Of a stretch of 64,000 nt of DNA, positions 16,076 to 25,047 are shown piece by piece (the first letter of the stretch is position 1; the number at the start of each line of letters is the position of its first letter). Origin of the DNA: Treponema sp. (GTDB taxonomy: Bacteria > Spirochaetota > Spirochaetia > Treponematales > Treponemataceae); contig JAGBBT010000110.1 of assembly GCA_017938365.1 (NCBI GenBank), positions 1 to 64,000 on the forward strand, given 5' to 3'. Both the position numbers and the translations under genes were made by a program. The notes under the pieces are model-generated. The model made no database searches and was not told the origin of the DNA. It saw only the letters and a program-made list of their open reading frames with translations.

Positions 16076-16762
16076 ATGAATTCTAAATTTGAAGAATTAT
16101 TTGATAGTATTATTATGGAAGGTCGTAGAGAAGATCTTGAATATGAAGAAAAAAATGATAAAAAAGGAAATCCTGATTCTGTAACTGTAGTTGTATCTGG
16201 AAAGTTAGCAGAGCGTGTAACTAAAGTTGTAAATGAGCTTACTGAATATAAGCGTCAGATTGATGAAAATAAGCGTGAATATGATAGACGTTCAGATTTA
16301 ATTAAAGAAGAGTTTGGTACAACATTTTTTGATGAAGCAGATAAAGTTCGTACAAGAATTATTGAATGTAAAAATTCTGTTGTAAAATTATCAAAAGTAG
16401 TTGAAAAAGATGAGGTTACTGTAAAAGCTGACGCAGCTAAAGTTAAAAAATTGTTATCTGATATTATAAACTTATGTGAAGCACAAACAGATGATCTTGG
16501 AAAAGCAGTTAAAGCTTTAATTGAAGGTGCAGATGTTATTAAAGAAGAAAAGAAAAAAGCTCCACCAGAAAAAATCTATTTAAATAAGAAAGATAAAGAC
16601 GGCAAAATCATTAAAGAATCTATTGGTGAAACAATTACAGGATGGTTAAAGAAAGCTGTTCAAAAAGTAAGTGATGTGTTTAAACGAATTCTTAAGAAAA
16701 CAGAAATTCGTGCTAATGTTATTGACGAAAAAATGACAGAACTTAAAAAACTCACTGCATAA
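16076..16762 (+). CDS. Predicted head-packaged protein, Lys/Glu-rich
   Basis: The start at ATG 16076 rather than 16064 is chosen because AGGTG lies 9 bases upstream and because the N-terminus then reads MNSKFEELFDSIIME|G, matching the shared motif ending in hydrophobic-x-Glu. The mature 214 residues are highly charged with coiled-coil segments (about 40-140) and a basic C-terminal half. T4 internal head proteins are likewise small, charged and basic after cleavage. It is first in a row of three head-targeted genes (16076, 16777, 17253). Confidence 0.6.
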   Translation: MNSKFEELFDSIIMEGRREDLEYEEKNDKKGNPDSVTVVVSGKLAERVTKVVNELTEYKRQIDENKREYDRRSDLIKEEFGTTFFDEADKVRTRIIECKNSVVKLSKVVEKDEVTVKADAAKVKKLLSDIINLCEAQTDDLGKAVKALIEGADVIKEEKKKAPPEKIYLNKKDKDGKIIKESIGETITGWLKKAVQKVSDVFKRILKKTEIRANVIDEKMTELKKLTA

Positions 16763-16776
16763 AGGATATTCATATT

Positions 16777-17241
16777 ATGAAATTTGATGAAAAATTTAAA
16801 CAAATCATTTCTGAGTGGCAAAATGATGATTACTACGATGATTATGATGATTATGATTATGAAGAACGTCCTGATATAGGTTTTGAATATGATTGGGAAG
16901 ATCTTCAACTTATTCCAGATAAAAATATTTGGGTTACTGTAACAATGACCGCTGAATGGAATTTTACTCCTGGAGATTCTGGTGATTATTGGACTGAAGC
17001 TACAGATGATTATTTTGAATTTAAACGTGGTAATGAAATTAAAAACGTAAATGTATACGATGAAGATTTAGATGAAGAATTTGATCTTACTGAAGAAGAA
17101 TTTAAAGAAAAATATCCAGATCAATATAAAGTCTTCATGGAAAAATACTTTAATGAAGCTCCAGAAACTGCGCCAGTAGGCCGTCATTTTGCACAAAGTT
17201 TAGCTGGTAAAGGAGCTGCTGTATTAGGAAGAAATTATTAA
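16777..17241 (+). CDS. Predicted head-packaged acidic protein, paralogue A
   Basis: 154 residues. N-terminal motif MKFDEKFKQIISE|W, then an Asp/Tyr-rich stretch (DDYYDDYDDYDYEE). A domain with VTMTAEWNFTPGDSGD and a C-terminal FKEKYPDQYKVFMEKYFNEAPE are shared with the next gene (VTMTADWKIYPG, FKEQFPKEYEEFMEDYFDTEPE). The extended tail ends LAGKGAAVLGRNY. A tandem paralogue pair with the same targeting motif suggests an effector that has duplicated. Confidence 0.6.
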   Translation: MKFDEKFKQIISEWQNDDYYDDYDDYDYEERPDIGFEYDWEDLQLIPDKNIWVTVTMTAEWNFTPGDSGDYWTEATDDYFEFKRGNEIKNVNVYDEDLDEEFDLTEEEFKEKYPDQYKVFMEKYFNEAPETAPVGRHFAQSLAGKGAAVLGRNY

Positions 17242-17252
17242 GGACAAAAATT

Positions 17253-17681
17253 ATGAAATTTGATGAAGTTTATAATAAAATTATTTTAGAATTCTCAGAT
17301 ATTGATTGGAACGAAGAACGTCGTCGAGAATATGAAATAGATGCAGCTAAAGAAGCAAGTTTTAATAATGACTTAAGCGATGTTCCATATACATGGGAAC
17401 ATTTAAATCTTGGTGATGATCCAAATATGTTTTTTGATGTAACAATGACAGCAGATTGGAAAATTTATCCTGGATTTAAAGGTAATTCTTTTGAGCCATC
17501 TGAACCTGCAGAGCCTATTTTTAAAAATGGAAATGAAATTCTATATGTAACTGTTCATAATGGAACAGAATATGTTGATGAATATTCCAAGGATGAATTC
17601 AAAGAACAATTTCCTAAAGAATATGAAGAATTTATGGAAGACTATTTTGATACAGAACCAGAAAATTTACCAGAATTTTAA
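17253..17681 (+). CDS. Predicted head-packaged acidic protein, paralogue B
   Basis: 142 residues, N-terminus MKFDEVYNKIILE|F. It shares the VTMTADW and FMEDYFDTEPE blocks with paralogue A but lacks its glycine/alanine tail. It has an AAGGAC ribosome site and is 11 bases from its neighbour. Function is unknown; packaging is inferred from the N-terminal motif. Confidence 0.6.
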   Translation: MKFDEVYNKIILEFSDIDWNEERRREYEIDAAKEASFNNDLSDVPYTWEHLNLGDDPNMFFDVTMTADWKIYPGFKGNSFEPSEPAEPIFKNGNEILYVTVHNGTEYVDEYSKDEFKEQFPKEYEEFMEDYFDTEPENLPEF

Positions 17682-17707
17682 TAATCTCATATATTAGCAT
17701 AATTAAT

Positions 17708-17745
17708 TAAAAGAGACTAAACGAAAGTTTAGCCTCTTTAATTTT
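17708..17745 (+). terminator. Rho-independent terminator
   Basis: AAAGAG-A-CTAAAC pairs with GTTTAG-C-CTCTTT around a GAAA tetraloop (17709-17739), followed by AATTTTT. Confidence 0.8.
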
Positions 17746-17818
17746 TATGATACATGATTCACAGGAACGAGACATGCTAAAAATATTTTACCGTTTAAGT
17801 TAAATTAAAAATAAAAAA

Positions 17819-17938
17819 ATGGATAACAAGCTTATTGTTGATACGTCTGAAGATTTATCTGTATTTGTTCCACATATAAGTAAAATATCAAAATTTGATT
17901 CTGCGTTCAATCTTATTCAAAAAAGATTATTTAATTAA
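17819..17938 (+). CDS. Possible small ORF, 39 aa
   Basis: This is the only coding candidate in the 299-base gap between 17681 and 17980: MDNKLIVDTSEDLSVFVPHI and on to FN-stop. No clear ribosome site precedes it. It could be a degraded gene. The rest of the gap holds the terminator and A-rich leader sequence only. Confidence 0.25.
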   Translation: MDNKLIVDTSEDLSVFVPHISKISKFDSAFNLIQKRLFN

Positions 17939-17979
17939 GGTTATTTTAAAAATAAAACAACTTTAGAAGGATAGTTTTT

Positions 17980-18678
17980 ATGAAAATTTTATTCTATGAT
18001 CTTGAAACAACTGGTTTACATCCTGAAACTGCGTCAATTATTCAATTAGCTGGAATTATGACTGAGTTTACTGAAGATAATGAAGTAAAACCATTGGGCG
18101 GATTTAATTATACAATGAAGCCTCGTGTTGGAAGAGAAGTTGATTCTAGCGCGCTTGATATTAATGGTTATACGATGGAAGAACTTGCAACATTTCAAGA
18201 TGATAGAGAAGTTTTTGAAAAATTTATGAAATTTCTCAATAAACATATTGATCAATTTAACAAAGTTGATAAAGCTATTCTTGCTGGATATAATAATACA
18301 CACTTTGACACAGATTTTCTCAGACAATGGTTTGTAGACAATAATAGCACTTATTTTGGATCCTATTTTTGGAGTAACTCTATTGATGTAATGCCAGAAG
18401 CTTCTAGATATTTTGTTCATTATAGACCTGCTCTTCTTAATTTTAAACTTGGAACTGTTGCAAAAGCAATGGGAATTGAAACAGATAAATCAAGTTTACA
18501 TGATGGTTTATATGATATCAAACTTACTCTTCTTATGTTTAAAAAACTTTTAAGTGAACCATACATTAAACCTTTTGATCCAGAAGAAGCTGAAAGAATG
18601 TACATGCAAATGCTTAAAGATAAGAAAAATACTCCTTTTAAGAAAAAATCAGAAGGAAAAATCATAAAATGGAGTTAA
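17980..18678 (+). CDS. DnaQ-like 3'-5' exonuclease (DEDD family)
   Basis: 232 residues. Exo I motif is FYDLETTGLHPE (residues 4-15) with the DxE metal ligands, Exo II is GYNNTHFDTDFL near 105-116 and Exo III is HDGLYDIKLT near 170. These are the marks of RNase T/DnaQ-type exonucleases. T4 DexA belongs to the same fold but its sequence differs. It may trim ssDNA or RNA during phage metabolism. It is followed by the RNA end-healing enzyme. AGAAGGA precedes the start. Confidence 0.85.
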   Translation: MKILFYDLETTGLHPETASIIQLAGIMTEFTEDNEVKPLGGFNYTMKPRVGREVDSSALDINGYTMEELATFQDDREVFEKFMKFLNKHIDQFNKVDKAILAGYNNTHFDTDFLRQWFVDNNSTYFGSYFWSNSIDVMPEASRYFVHYRPALLNFKLGTVAKAMGIETDKSSLHDGLYDIKLTLLMFKKLLSEPYIKPFDPEEAERMYMQMLKDKKNTPFKKKSEGKIIKWS

Positions 18679-18735
18679 TTTTTGCAATATATTAGCTATT
18701 TTATATTAAACAATACATGAAAGGGTTAATATAAA

Positions 18736-19896
18736 ATGCGGACTTTGATCGTTCTTCGTGGAGCTCCTGGAGCTGGAAAATCCACCTGGATTAAAAAGAA
18801 CCATTTGGAAGAATATACGTTGTGTCTTGATACAATTCGTAATATGATGGTTTCTCCTCGAATGAATCATGAAAAAGGTTTTCTTGATATTTCATTTAAG
18901 CAAGATTCAAAAGCATGGCAGCTTCTGTTTGAACTTCTTGAAGAGCGTATGAAAGAAGGAGAATTGACTGTTGTTGATGCAGTTCATTCTCGTCCTGTTG
19001 ATTTTTCTCGTTATAAAGCTTTGTCAGAAAAATATCGTTATCGTCTTTATTGTGTTGATTTTTCTTCTGTTCCTATTGAAGAGGTTTTTGGAAGAAATAT
19101 CAATCGTCCGTATTATGGTACAATTGATTCTATTCGTGATTCTCTTGAAAATATCTATGCAAGGTTTAAGGCATTTGATATTCCTAGTTATTTTACTGCG
19201 TTGAATCCTGATGATTCTATTTGGGATTTTCTTAATCAAAAGCCGCTTGATGTTTCCAAATATAAGAAAATTGTTTTTATTGGCGACATTCATGGCTGCT
19301 TTAATCCTCTTGAAAAATATTTTAATGAACATCCATTTTCTGAAGAAAATTTGTATGTTTTCATGGGAGATTATTTTGACAGAGGACTTCAAAACGATCT
19401 TGTGTGCGAATGGCTTCTTAACCATTATGAAATGAAAAATGTAATGCTTCTTACTGGAAATCATGAAAAATGGTTTATTGCTTATGCGCACGATGAATAT
19501 AAAAATCCTGATGATTGTAAATCTTCAGAATTTATCAATAATACCATGCCTCAACTTGAAAAATTTAAGAAAAAAGATCTTCGTCAGATTTCTCGAAAAT
19601 TTATTCAGTGTGCATATCTGCAATTTCATGAAAAAACCTTTATTTGCACTCATGCTGGTCTTGGATTTATGCCTACACATCTTCAGTGTATTGCAACACA
19701 AGAAATGATTCGTGGCGGAAAATATGATGAAGATGTTGATGCTTGGTTTGAAAAGAACAATTGTGACGAAAATCTTTATCAGATTCATGGACATCGAAAT
19801 CTTTTCAATCATCCAATTAATAAATTTAAACACAGCTTTAATCTGAATGAAGCTGTTGAATTTGGTGAAAATCTTAGAATTATGGAGGTAGAATAA
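18736..19896 (+). CDS. Polynucleotide kinase fused to a calcineurin-type phosphatase
   Basis: 386 residues. The N-terminal P-loop GAPGAGKSTW (9-18) aligns residue for residue with the T4 Pnk start. The C-terminal half (about 175-380) is a metallophosphatase with GDIHGC, GDYFDRG, GNHE and THAGLG. This is the kinase-phosphatase arrangement of bacterial Pnkp rather than the HAD phosphatase of T4 Pnk. It would heal broken RNA ends for ligation; a KxDG ligase is encoded at 51447. The second codon is CGG, the only CGG I found that appears to be read as Arg. A TTG start at 18745 would avoid it but fits the family less well. Confidence 0.88.
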   Translation: MRTLIVLRGAPGAGKSTWIKKNHLEEYTLCLDTIRNMMVSPRMNHEKGFLDISFKQDSKAWQLLFELLEERMKEGELTVVDAVHSRPVDFSRYKALSEKYRYRLYCVDFSSVPIEEVFGRNINRPYYGTIDSIRDSLENIYARFKAFDIPSYFTALNPDDSIWDFLNQKPLDVSKYKKIVFIGDIHGCFNPLEKYFNEHPFSEENLYVFMGDYFDRGLQNDLVCEWLLNHYEMKNVMLLTGNHEKWFIAYAHDEYKNPDDCKSSEFINNTMPQLEKFKKKDLRQISRKFIQCAYLQFHEKTFICTHAGLGFMPTHLQCIATQEMIRGGKYDEDVDAWFEKNNCDENLYQIHGHRNLFNHPINKFKHSFNLNEAVEFGENLRIMEVE

Positions 19897-20243
19897 TGCT
19901 TATTGTTTTGACTTTGCTTGTTTTAATTATGATTGTACTTGTGTTCGTACCATTTAATTTGAAAAAGCATGATGTTTCTTATTATGTTATTACACATGTA
20001 TGCGAAAAGAATAATACGATTTATGCTTTAAGCGATCTTCGTTTTTGTAAAGCTCACAATCGTTTTGAAACTCAAGACATACTTGATCAAAATAAATGGG
20101 AATCTGTCATTTTTAATGATTCAACTTTATCTAAGTACAAAAATCTTTACTTTGAAGATAAAAAAGTACTAAAAGAGTTTAAAAAGCTTAAAAAGAAATT
20201 TAAAATAGATTGCAATGAAATCGAAATTAAATTCTATAGTTAA
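19896..20243 (+). CDS. Small single-pass membrane protein
   Basis: 115 residues. Residues 2-21 are a strong transmembrane segment (LIVLTLLVLIMIVLVFVPF), followed by a Lys-rich cytoplasmic-type domain ending EFKKLKKKFKID. It overlaps the previous stop by one base (TAATG). Function is unknown; membrane anchoring is the only supported statement. Confidence 0.6.
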   Translation: MLIVLTLLVLIMIVLVFVPFNLKKHDVSYYVITHVCEKNNTIYALSDLRFCKAHNRFETQDILDQNKWESVIFNDSTLSKYKNLYFEDKKVLKEFKKLKKKFKIDCNEIEIKFYS

Positions 20244-20556
20244 TGATATACAATATTTTGAAATTTATAATCCTTTACTAGAAAAAATAGTAAAGGATTA
20301 TTCTGCCCAAAGAGCAATATCAAATTTGCTAAAATCAATATCATTTACATATATCAATGATACCATCTATTTAATAGAATTAGAAAATGAATTTTATTTA
20401 CAAGTAGCATTAGTCACTTTAAATTCCAATGATAAATTTGCTATTATATATAAATTTCATGAATATACAGGAAATGTGGTTTCTATTGTTGACAAAAATG
20501 ATATTAAAATCATATATACCAATAATGATAAAAGTGTAAAATATATCAGAGCGTAA
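20215..20556 (+). CDS. Unknown protein, 113 aa
   Basis: It begins MKSKLNSIVNDIQYFEIYNPLLEKI. The start resembles that of the gene at 20968 (MKTNIDNVLNDIQLHKFYENAF), so the three consecutive small genes 20215, 20558 and 20968 seem to be diverged paralogues. It overlaps the previous gene by 29 bases. No functional motif is seen. Confidence 0.5.
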   Translation: MKSKLNSIVNDIQYFEIYNPLLEKIVKDYSAQRAISNLLKSISFTYINDTIYLIELENEFYLQVALVTLNSNDKFAIIYKFHEYTGNVVSIVDKNDIKIIYTNNDKSVKYIRA

Positions 20557-20557
20557 C

Positions 20558-20971
20558 ATGAAAACAAACATTGACAAAATAGAAATTTTAATGAGATATT
20601 CTGATGTGTTAGAAAAATGTTTTCATAAACTTATAGAGCGAAATGGATTATATTCTCATTATTACTATATTAATAATAAACGTATTAATAAGATAAAAAA
20701 TATTGAAGAATTTATATTTATGTTACGTCGTAGCACAAAAAACTATGATATTAAAGCATTTGATACATGTTTAACAGACATATTTACTGGATTTCATTAT
20801 ACCGTAGCTGGTTTATTTAATAATTGTTTCACTGTACGAGATTTTATAAATCATAAACCAAATAGCCATTATACAAAAAGCATTCCATATATGATTTTGA
20901 TTGATTCAACTAATGAGAACTTTAAAATAAGCTCTTATTCAGATTTAAAGGAATTGTATAAAATAAAATGA
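20558..20971 (+). CDS. Unknown protein, 137 aa, member of a three-gene family
   Basis: It starts MKTNIDKIEILMRYSDVLEK, sharing MKTNID with the next gene. The body is rich in Tyr, Asn and Phe (SHYYYINNKRINKIKN). It overlaps the next start by 4 bases, so translation is coupled. No motif allows a functional guess. Confidence 0.5.
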   Translation: MKTNIDKIEILMRYSDVLEKCFHKLIERNGLYSHYYYINNKRINKIKNIEEFIFMLRRSTKNYDIKAFDTCLTDIFTGFHYTVAGLFNNCFTVRDFINHKPNSHYTKSIPYMILIDSTNENFKISSYSDLKELYKIK

Positions 20972-21330
20972 AAACAAATATTGACAATGTTTTAAACGAT
21001 ATTCAATTACATAAATTTTATGAAAACGCTTTTAATACACTTATAAAATATTATAATAATGAATTAGACACAATTCAAATATGCGATACAGTTCTTTATA
21101 ATATTAACTCTATAGAACAATTTAAAAAATTATGTGTCCAAAGCTTATTAGATAATAAAATTCGACATTATAAGTTTAAACCTTCTCAAATATTTTATGT
21201 TACAAATATCATTTATGCTGGAAAATTTGTAAACAGTGATAAACTCAACGTGCTATTTACATTATATGATAATCACTCTATTCATTATTTCTATTATGCA
21301 CAAATTCCATTTTATCTTTATAACACATAA
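20968..21330 (+). CDS. Unknown protein, 120 aa, member of a three-gene family
   Basis: It starts MKTNIDNVLNDIQLHKFYEN and carries an FYVTNIIYAGKF patch comparable with FTGFHYTVAGLF in the preceding gene. It is the last gene before the TS-like enzyme. Confidence 0.5.
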   Translation: MKTNIDNVLNDIQLHKFYENAFNTLIKYYNNELDTIQICDTVLYNINSIEQFKKLCVQSLLDNKIRHYKFKPSQIFYVTNIIYAGKFVNSDKLNVLFTLYDNHSIHYFYYAQIPFYLYNT

Positions 21331-21369
21331 TTTTAAATTTATTTTAAACTAAAAAGGAGTTTATATAAA

Positions 21370-22170
21370 ATGATGAATTATAAAATTGAAGAAGAAACTT
21401 TTACTGAAGCATATTTATGGCTTGCCAAAAATCTAATAAATCAGGGTGTAACAAAATCTCCAAGAGGACAAGCTATTTCACATATTCAAAATTGTCTATT
21501 CTGCGTATATCATCCTGGAGATATGTTTGATCATCCTGCTCGTCCATTTCAAACAAAATACCTAAATAAAGAACTTGAACTCTATACAGCTGGAACACTG
21601 AAAGCATCTGACTTCGGCGAAGCTTCAAAATTCTGGCTTAAACTAGCAAATCCAGATGGAACAATCAACTCAAACTATGGTTATAGAGTTTTTCATAAAC
21701 CAATGCTAGGAATGTTTGGAGGAAATACACAATTTAAAAATCAATGGGATTTTGCAAAACAACAACTTATCAATGATAAAGATACACGCCAAGCACTTAT
21801 ATTTGTATCAGGTCCAGACGTGCAATTTGAAGGAAATAAAGACTTTATCTGCACTCTAAACTACATCTTCAATATCGAAGATAATAAACTTCATTTAACA
21901 GTCAACCGAAGATCGCAGGATTTACTTTTTGGAATCCCTTATGATTACGTTTTTGAATTCCTTCTTATGGAAAAAATGTTGAAAGAACTTTCAAGTTATT
22001 ATCCAGATCTTAAACTTGGTTCTTATACAATGTTTGCAAATAATGTTCATATTTATGAACGAAATTTCGAGATTTTTAAAGAAATTGATAAACATTCAGA
22101 ACTTACACAAGCACTTAATATTCATGATCTAGTTGATAAAACTGTTTATGATAATTTAATGAATCTATGA
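21370..22170 (+). CDS. Thymidylate synthase family enzyme, possibly dCMP hydroxymethylase
   Basis: 266 residues with TS-fold marks: NYGYRVF, the DTRQA phosphate-binding Arg region, a candidate catalytic Cys161 in DFICTLNYIF, and NRRSQDLLFGIPYDY (179-193). In dTMP synthases the last motif is GxPFN; here Asp192 replaces that Asn. The same Asn-to-Asp change marks dCMP hydroxymethylase (T4 gp42), suggesting action on dCMP and possible hydroxymethylcytosine in the DNA. The usual PPCH context of the catalytic Cys is absent, so the family is diverged. AAGGAG ribosome site. Confidence 0.75.
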   Translation: MMNYKIEEETFTEAYLWLAKNLINQGVTKSPRGQAISHIQNCLFCVYHPGDMFDHPARPFQTKYLNKELELYTAGTLKASDFGEASKFWLKLANPDGTINSNYGYRVFHKPMLGMFGGNTQFKNQWDFAKQQLINDKDTRQALIFVSGPDVQFEGNKDFICTLNYIFNIEDNKLHLTVNRRSQDLLFGIPYDYVFEFLLMEKMLKELSSYYPDLKLGSYTMFANNVHIYERNFEIFKEIDKHSELTQALNIHDLVDKTVYDNLMNL

Positions 22171-23631
22171 TTACAAAATTTGATTCTTTTATACTTGAAT
22201 ATTTTAAAAATAAAAGACTTTGTGGCGCAACAACCACAAAGTTTTTGTCTATACATAAAGAAATAGATTCTTATTTAGAAGATTTTTTATTAACTCATCC
22301 TGAATATATCAAAAAAACATTTGTAATTAATTGTATTGTACAAAACATAGATTTACAATCAATGAAATGCAAAATTTGTGGTAAACAACAGGATTACTAT
22401 CATAAAGAATCTGTTTATTGTTCACATAAGTGCATGATTTCTGATCCTGATTACCAAAAGAAAAGAATGGATTCTTATAAGAAAAGTTGTTTAGAAAAGT
22501 ATGGTGTTGAAAATGTTTATCAGTTAGAAGAAGTTAAAGAAAAGAAAAAGAAATCTTATTTAGAGCATTATGGTGTAGAACACCCTTCTCAATCCACGGA
22601 ATTTCAAGAAAAAGTAAAAGAAACATGTTTAGAAAAGTATGGTGTTGAACATGTTATGCAATCTGATGAATTTAAAAAGAAAGCACAAGAAACATGTTTA
22701 AAGAAATATGGTGTTAAGCATTTCCTTTCTCATTATGTGAATTCAGAAAATTATATCAACCCATTTACTAAAGAAGAAGTTAAAGAAAAGATAAAAGAAA
22801 CTAATTTACAAAGATATGGTACAGAATATTTTACACAATCTGAAAATTACAAACAATATATGAATGAATTAAAGTGTTCTGATAAATGGAATGATATTGT
22901 TTTTAAAAATCAATCAAATTTAAAAAAGACAAGTTTAGAAAAATACGGCAAGGAACACCACAATACAGTAAAATCGTGGAATTTTATTCAAACTTTAACA
23001 ACAGTAAAACCGTTATTTACATTTGATGAATATCAAGGATCAACAAAAAGTTATTTATGGGAATGTTTAAGGTGTGGAACGCAGTTTAAATCTCGATACA
23101 GAGCTGGAAGAACTGTACGTGTTTGTCCAACATGTAAAATATCACATTCACATATATCTAAGAAGGAACAAGATCTTGCGAATTTTTGTCGTCAATTTTA
23201 TCCTAATTTAATTCAGCATGATTATTCCATTTTAAGCGGGCAAGAATTGGACATTGTAATTCCTGAATTACATCTTGCTTTAGAGTTTAATCGGAAGCTT
23301 TTGGCATAATTCTGACGTTAAAGATAAATTTTATCATTATGAAAAAACAAAAAAGTGTTTTAGTAAAGGTTATAGATTAATTCATATATGGGAAGATGAA
23401 TGGGATAATGAACTTGTTCAAGATAAATTGAAAAATATTTTATTGCAAAAAGAAGAAAATCTAGAAATATACGATGGATTTCTTTTAGATTTATCCTGGT
23501 TTTCACCAATACAAACAGATAAATTCTGTGTTTTATTTATAGAACCACAACTTAAATTTAGAAATGGCTATAATGTTTATAATTGCGGATTTTTACATTA
23601 TAAATATATACATAATAAAAGTGAGAAATAA
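22167..23631 (+). CDS. EDxHD-type homing endonuclease, read through a CGG +1 shift
   Basis: About 487 residues after recoding. N-terminal zinc pairs (CKICGK, YCSHKC) are followed by at least four 20-residue DNA-binding repeats around LEKYGVEHVxQ, a second zinc ribbon (CLRCGTQF…CPTCK) and a C-terminal nuclease of the Vsr-like EDxHD family (ELDIVIPELHLALEFN-G-SFWHNS … GYRLIHIWEDEW). The frame breaks at CGG 23292-23294 inside the conserved EFNG; skipping C restores the Gly and the rest of the nuclease. Two paralogues exist (48452, 58411). It overlaps the TS-like gene by 4 bases. Homing into phage genes is the known role of the family. Confidence 0.85.
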
Positions 23632-23634
23632 TGT

Positions 23635-24222
23635 ATGAATAATTTTGACATTTTTAAAGATGCTTATATAAAATGTATAACTGAATCGAATAATAAATCA
23701 TCAGCGATAACTTTAGATGATCTTAATAATCTTAAGCATGGTGATGTTATAACATTAAAAAATTTTTCAGGGAAAACAAAAAAGTATCATTTTGAAGCAT
23801 TTGCACATCCTGAAGTTATGGATGAAAGATCACGCGAAATTTTTGTAAGTGAAAGTCCTATTTCTATAACTATAAAATTACCAGAATGGCAGGGAAGTGC
23901 TGTAGATTTAATTAATATAAAGAAGAATACTGAAGAAAGCTATAATGATAATTATACCTTTTTTATAACAAGTGTTAGTGATACAAGAAATACATATTAT
24001 GCTGTAGGATGTCGTGTTGGATTTGCAAAACCTAATTATGCAAAAATACAAAAAAGAATGGGTGAAAGATTTTTTGCCTATTATTATACAAATGGAATAA
24101 AAAAGTCATTTAAATCATATGATAGTCTTGTAAAGTTTTGCTCTTCACTAAATATAAAATCTGCTATTCCAGCTGAAGCTGATTTAATTGATAACGCCGA
24201 CAGCGTTTATTATTTGCAATAA
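23635..24222 (+). CDS. Predicted head-packaged protein, 195 aa
   Basis: N-terminus MNNFDIFKDAYIKCITE|S matches the shared targeting motif with an I-T-E cleavage site. The mature part starts with a Ser/Asn-rich linker and then a compact domain (about 22-195) containing LKHGDVITLKNFSGKTKKYHFEA, which could be a small beta-barrel. It has no recognisable catalytic motif. It follows the homing endonuclease by 3 bases and ends before a terminator. Confidence 0.55.
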   Translation: MNNFDIFKDAYIKCITESNNKSSAITLDDLNNLKHGDVITLKNFSGKTKKYHFEAFAHPEVMDERSREIFVSESPISITIKLPEWQGSAVDLINIKKNTEESYNDNYTFFITSVSDTRNTYYAVGCRVGFAKPNYAKIQKRMGERFFAYYYTNGIKKSFKSYDSLVKFCSSLNIKSAIPAEADLIDNADSVYYLQ

Positions 24223-24254
24223 CATTTACTTTAGTAATCTTTTGTATAATTTAT

Positions 24255-24290
24255 AAATGAGCGTTTTATTTAATAAAATGCTCATTTTTT
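24255..24290 (+). terminator. Rho-independent terminator
   Basis: AAATGAGC…TTTTATT pairs with AATAAAA…GCTCATTT (24255-24286) with one mismatch, followed by TTTTATT. Confidence 0.75.
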
Positions 24291-24390
24291 ATTCATATTT
24301 TACTAATTTTTAGCATATTTCTTTCATTATAAAGTTATTTTAAAAATAAAAAGTACTTTAATTTTTTCTGCAGAAAGGAAATTTGTAATT

Positions 24391-25047
24391 ATGAAAAAGA
24401 ATCCAATTATTGTTTTTGAAGGTCTTGACAGAGTTGGTAAAGGAAGTCATATTAGTGCACTTACAAAAATTTTAGAAGAGCTTGACGTTAATTATCTTAC
24501 ATTTCATTGCGAAGGACCAGATTCAAAAATTGCTACATCAACTCAAGAAAGAATTTATTATCAGCTTTTTACATTTTATAATCAGCTAAAATGTATTAAT
24601 TCAATTCAAAAAACTCCTATTATTTTTGATCGTTCTTTTTTTGGTGAAACTGTCTGGTCAAAATATTATAATAGACAACTTAAAGAAGAACTATGTCAAT
24701 ATGATATTAATACACAATATCTAGGGTATGTAACTGAAAGTATTATGAATACAGATGTGTATAAAGAACTTCAAGATAGAATGATTGTTGTCTTTTTAGA
24801 TGGTGATGAAAACATCGTTGTGCAGCGTATCAAAGAATCTGAAGAAGATACTAGAGTTTATACAAAATTTTGTTGCTGCAATATTGAAAGAAATGTAGAA
24901 TTCATAAAAAATGAATTTAATAAACTTTATAATGTTCTTTCTAATAAAGGGTTAAAAACATTAAAGCTTCAGTCAAACACATTGTCTGATATTGACAATA
25001 ATGTTAATGTTATTATCAATGAAGTTAAAGAGGAATTATTTCGATGA
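24391..25047 (+). CDS. Thymidylate kinase-like deoxynucleotide kinase
   Basis: 218 residues. Walker A is FEGLDRVGKGSH (10-21) and the DRSFFGETVWSKYY block near 80-93 resembles the TMP kinase DRY/S region. The LID-side basic segment RIKESEEDTRVYTKF and the overall length fit dTMP kinase. It would phosphorylate dTMP (or another dNMP) in the same pathway as the deaminase and TS-like enzyme. AAAGGAAA ribosome site; the 3' end overlaps the next gene by 4 bases. Confidence 0.82.
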   Translation: MKKNPIIVFEGLDRVGKGSHISALTKILEELDVNYLTFHCEGPDSKIATSTQERIYYQLFTFYNQLKCINSIQKTPIIFDRSFFGETVWSKYYNRQLKEELCQYDINTQYLGYVTESIMNTDVYKELQDRMIVVFLDGDENIVVQRIKESEEDTRVYTKFCCCNIERNVEFIKNEFNKLYNVLSNKGLKTLKLQSNTLSDIDNNVNVIINEVKEELFR

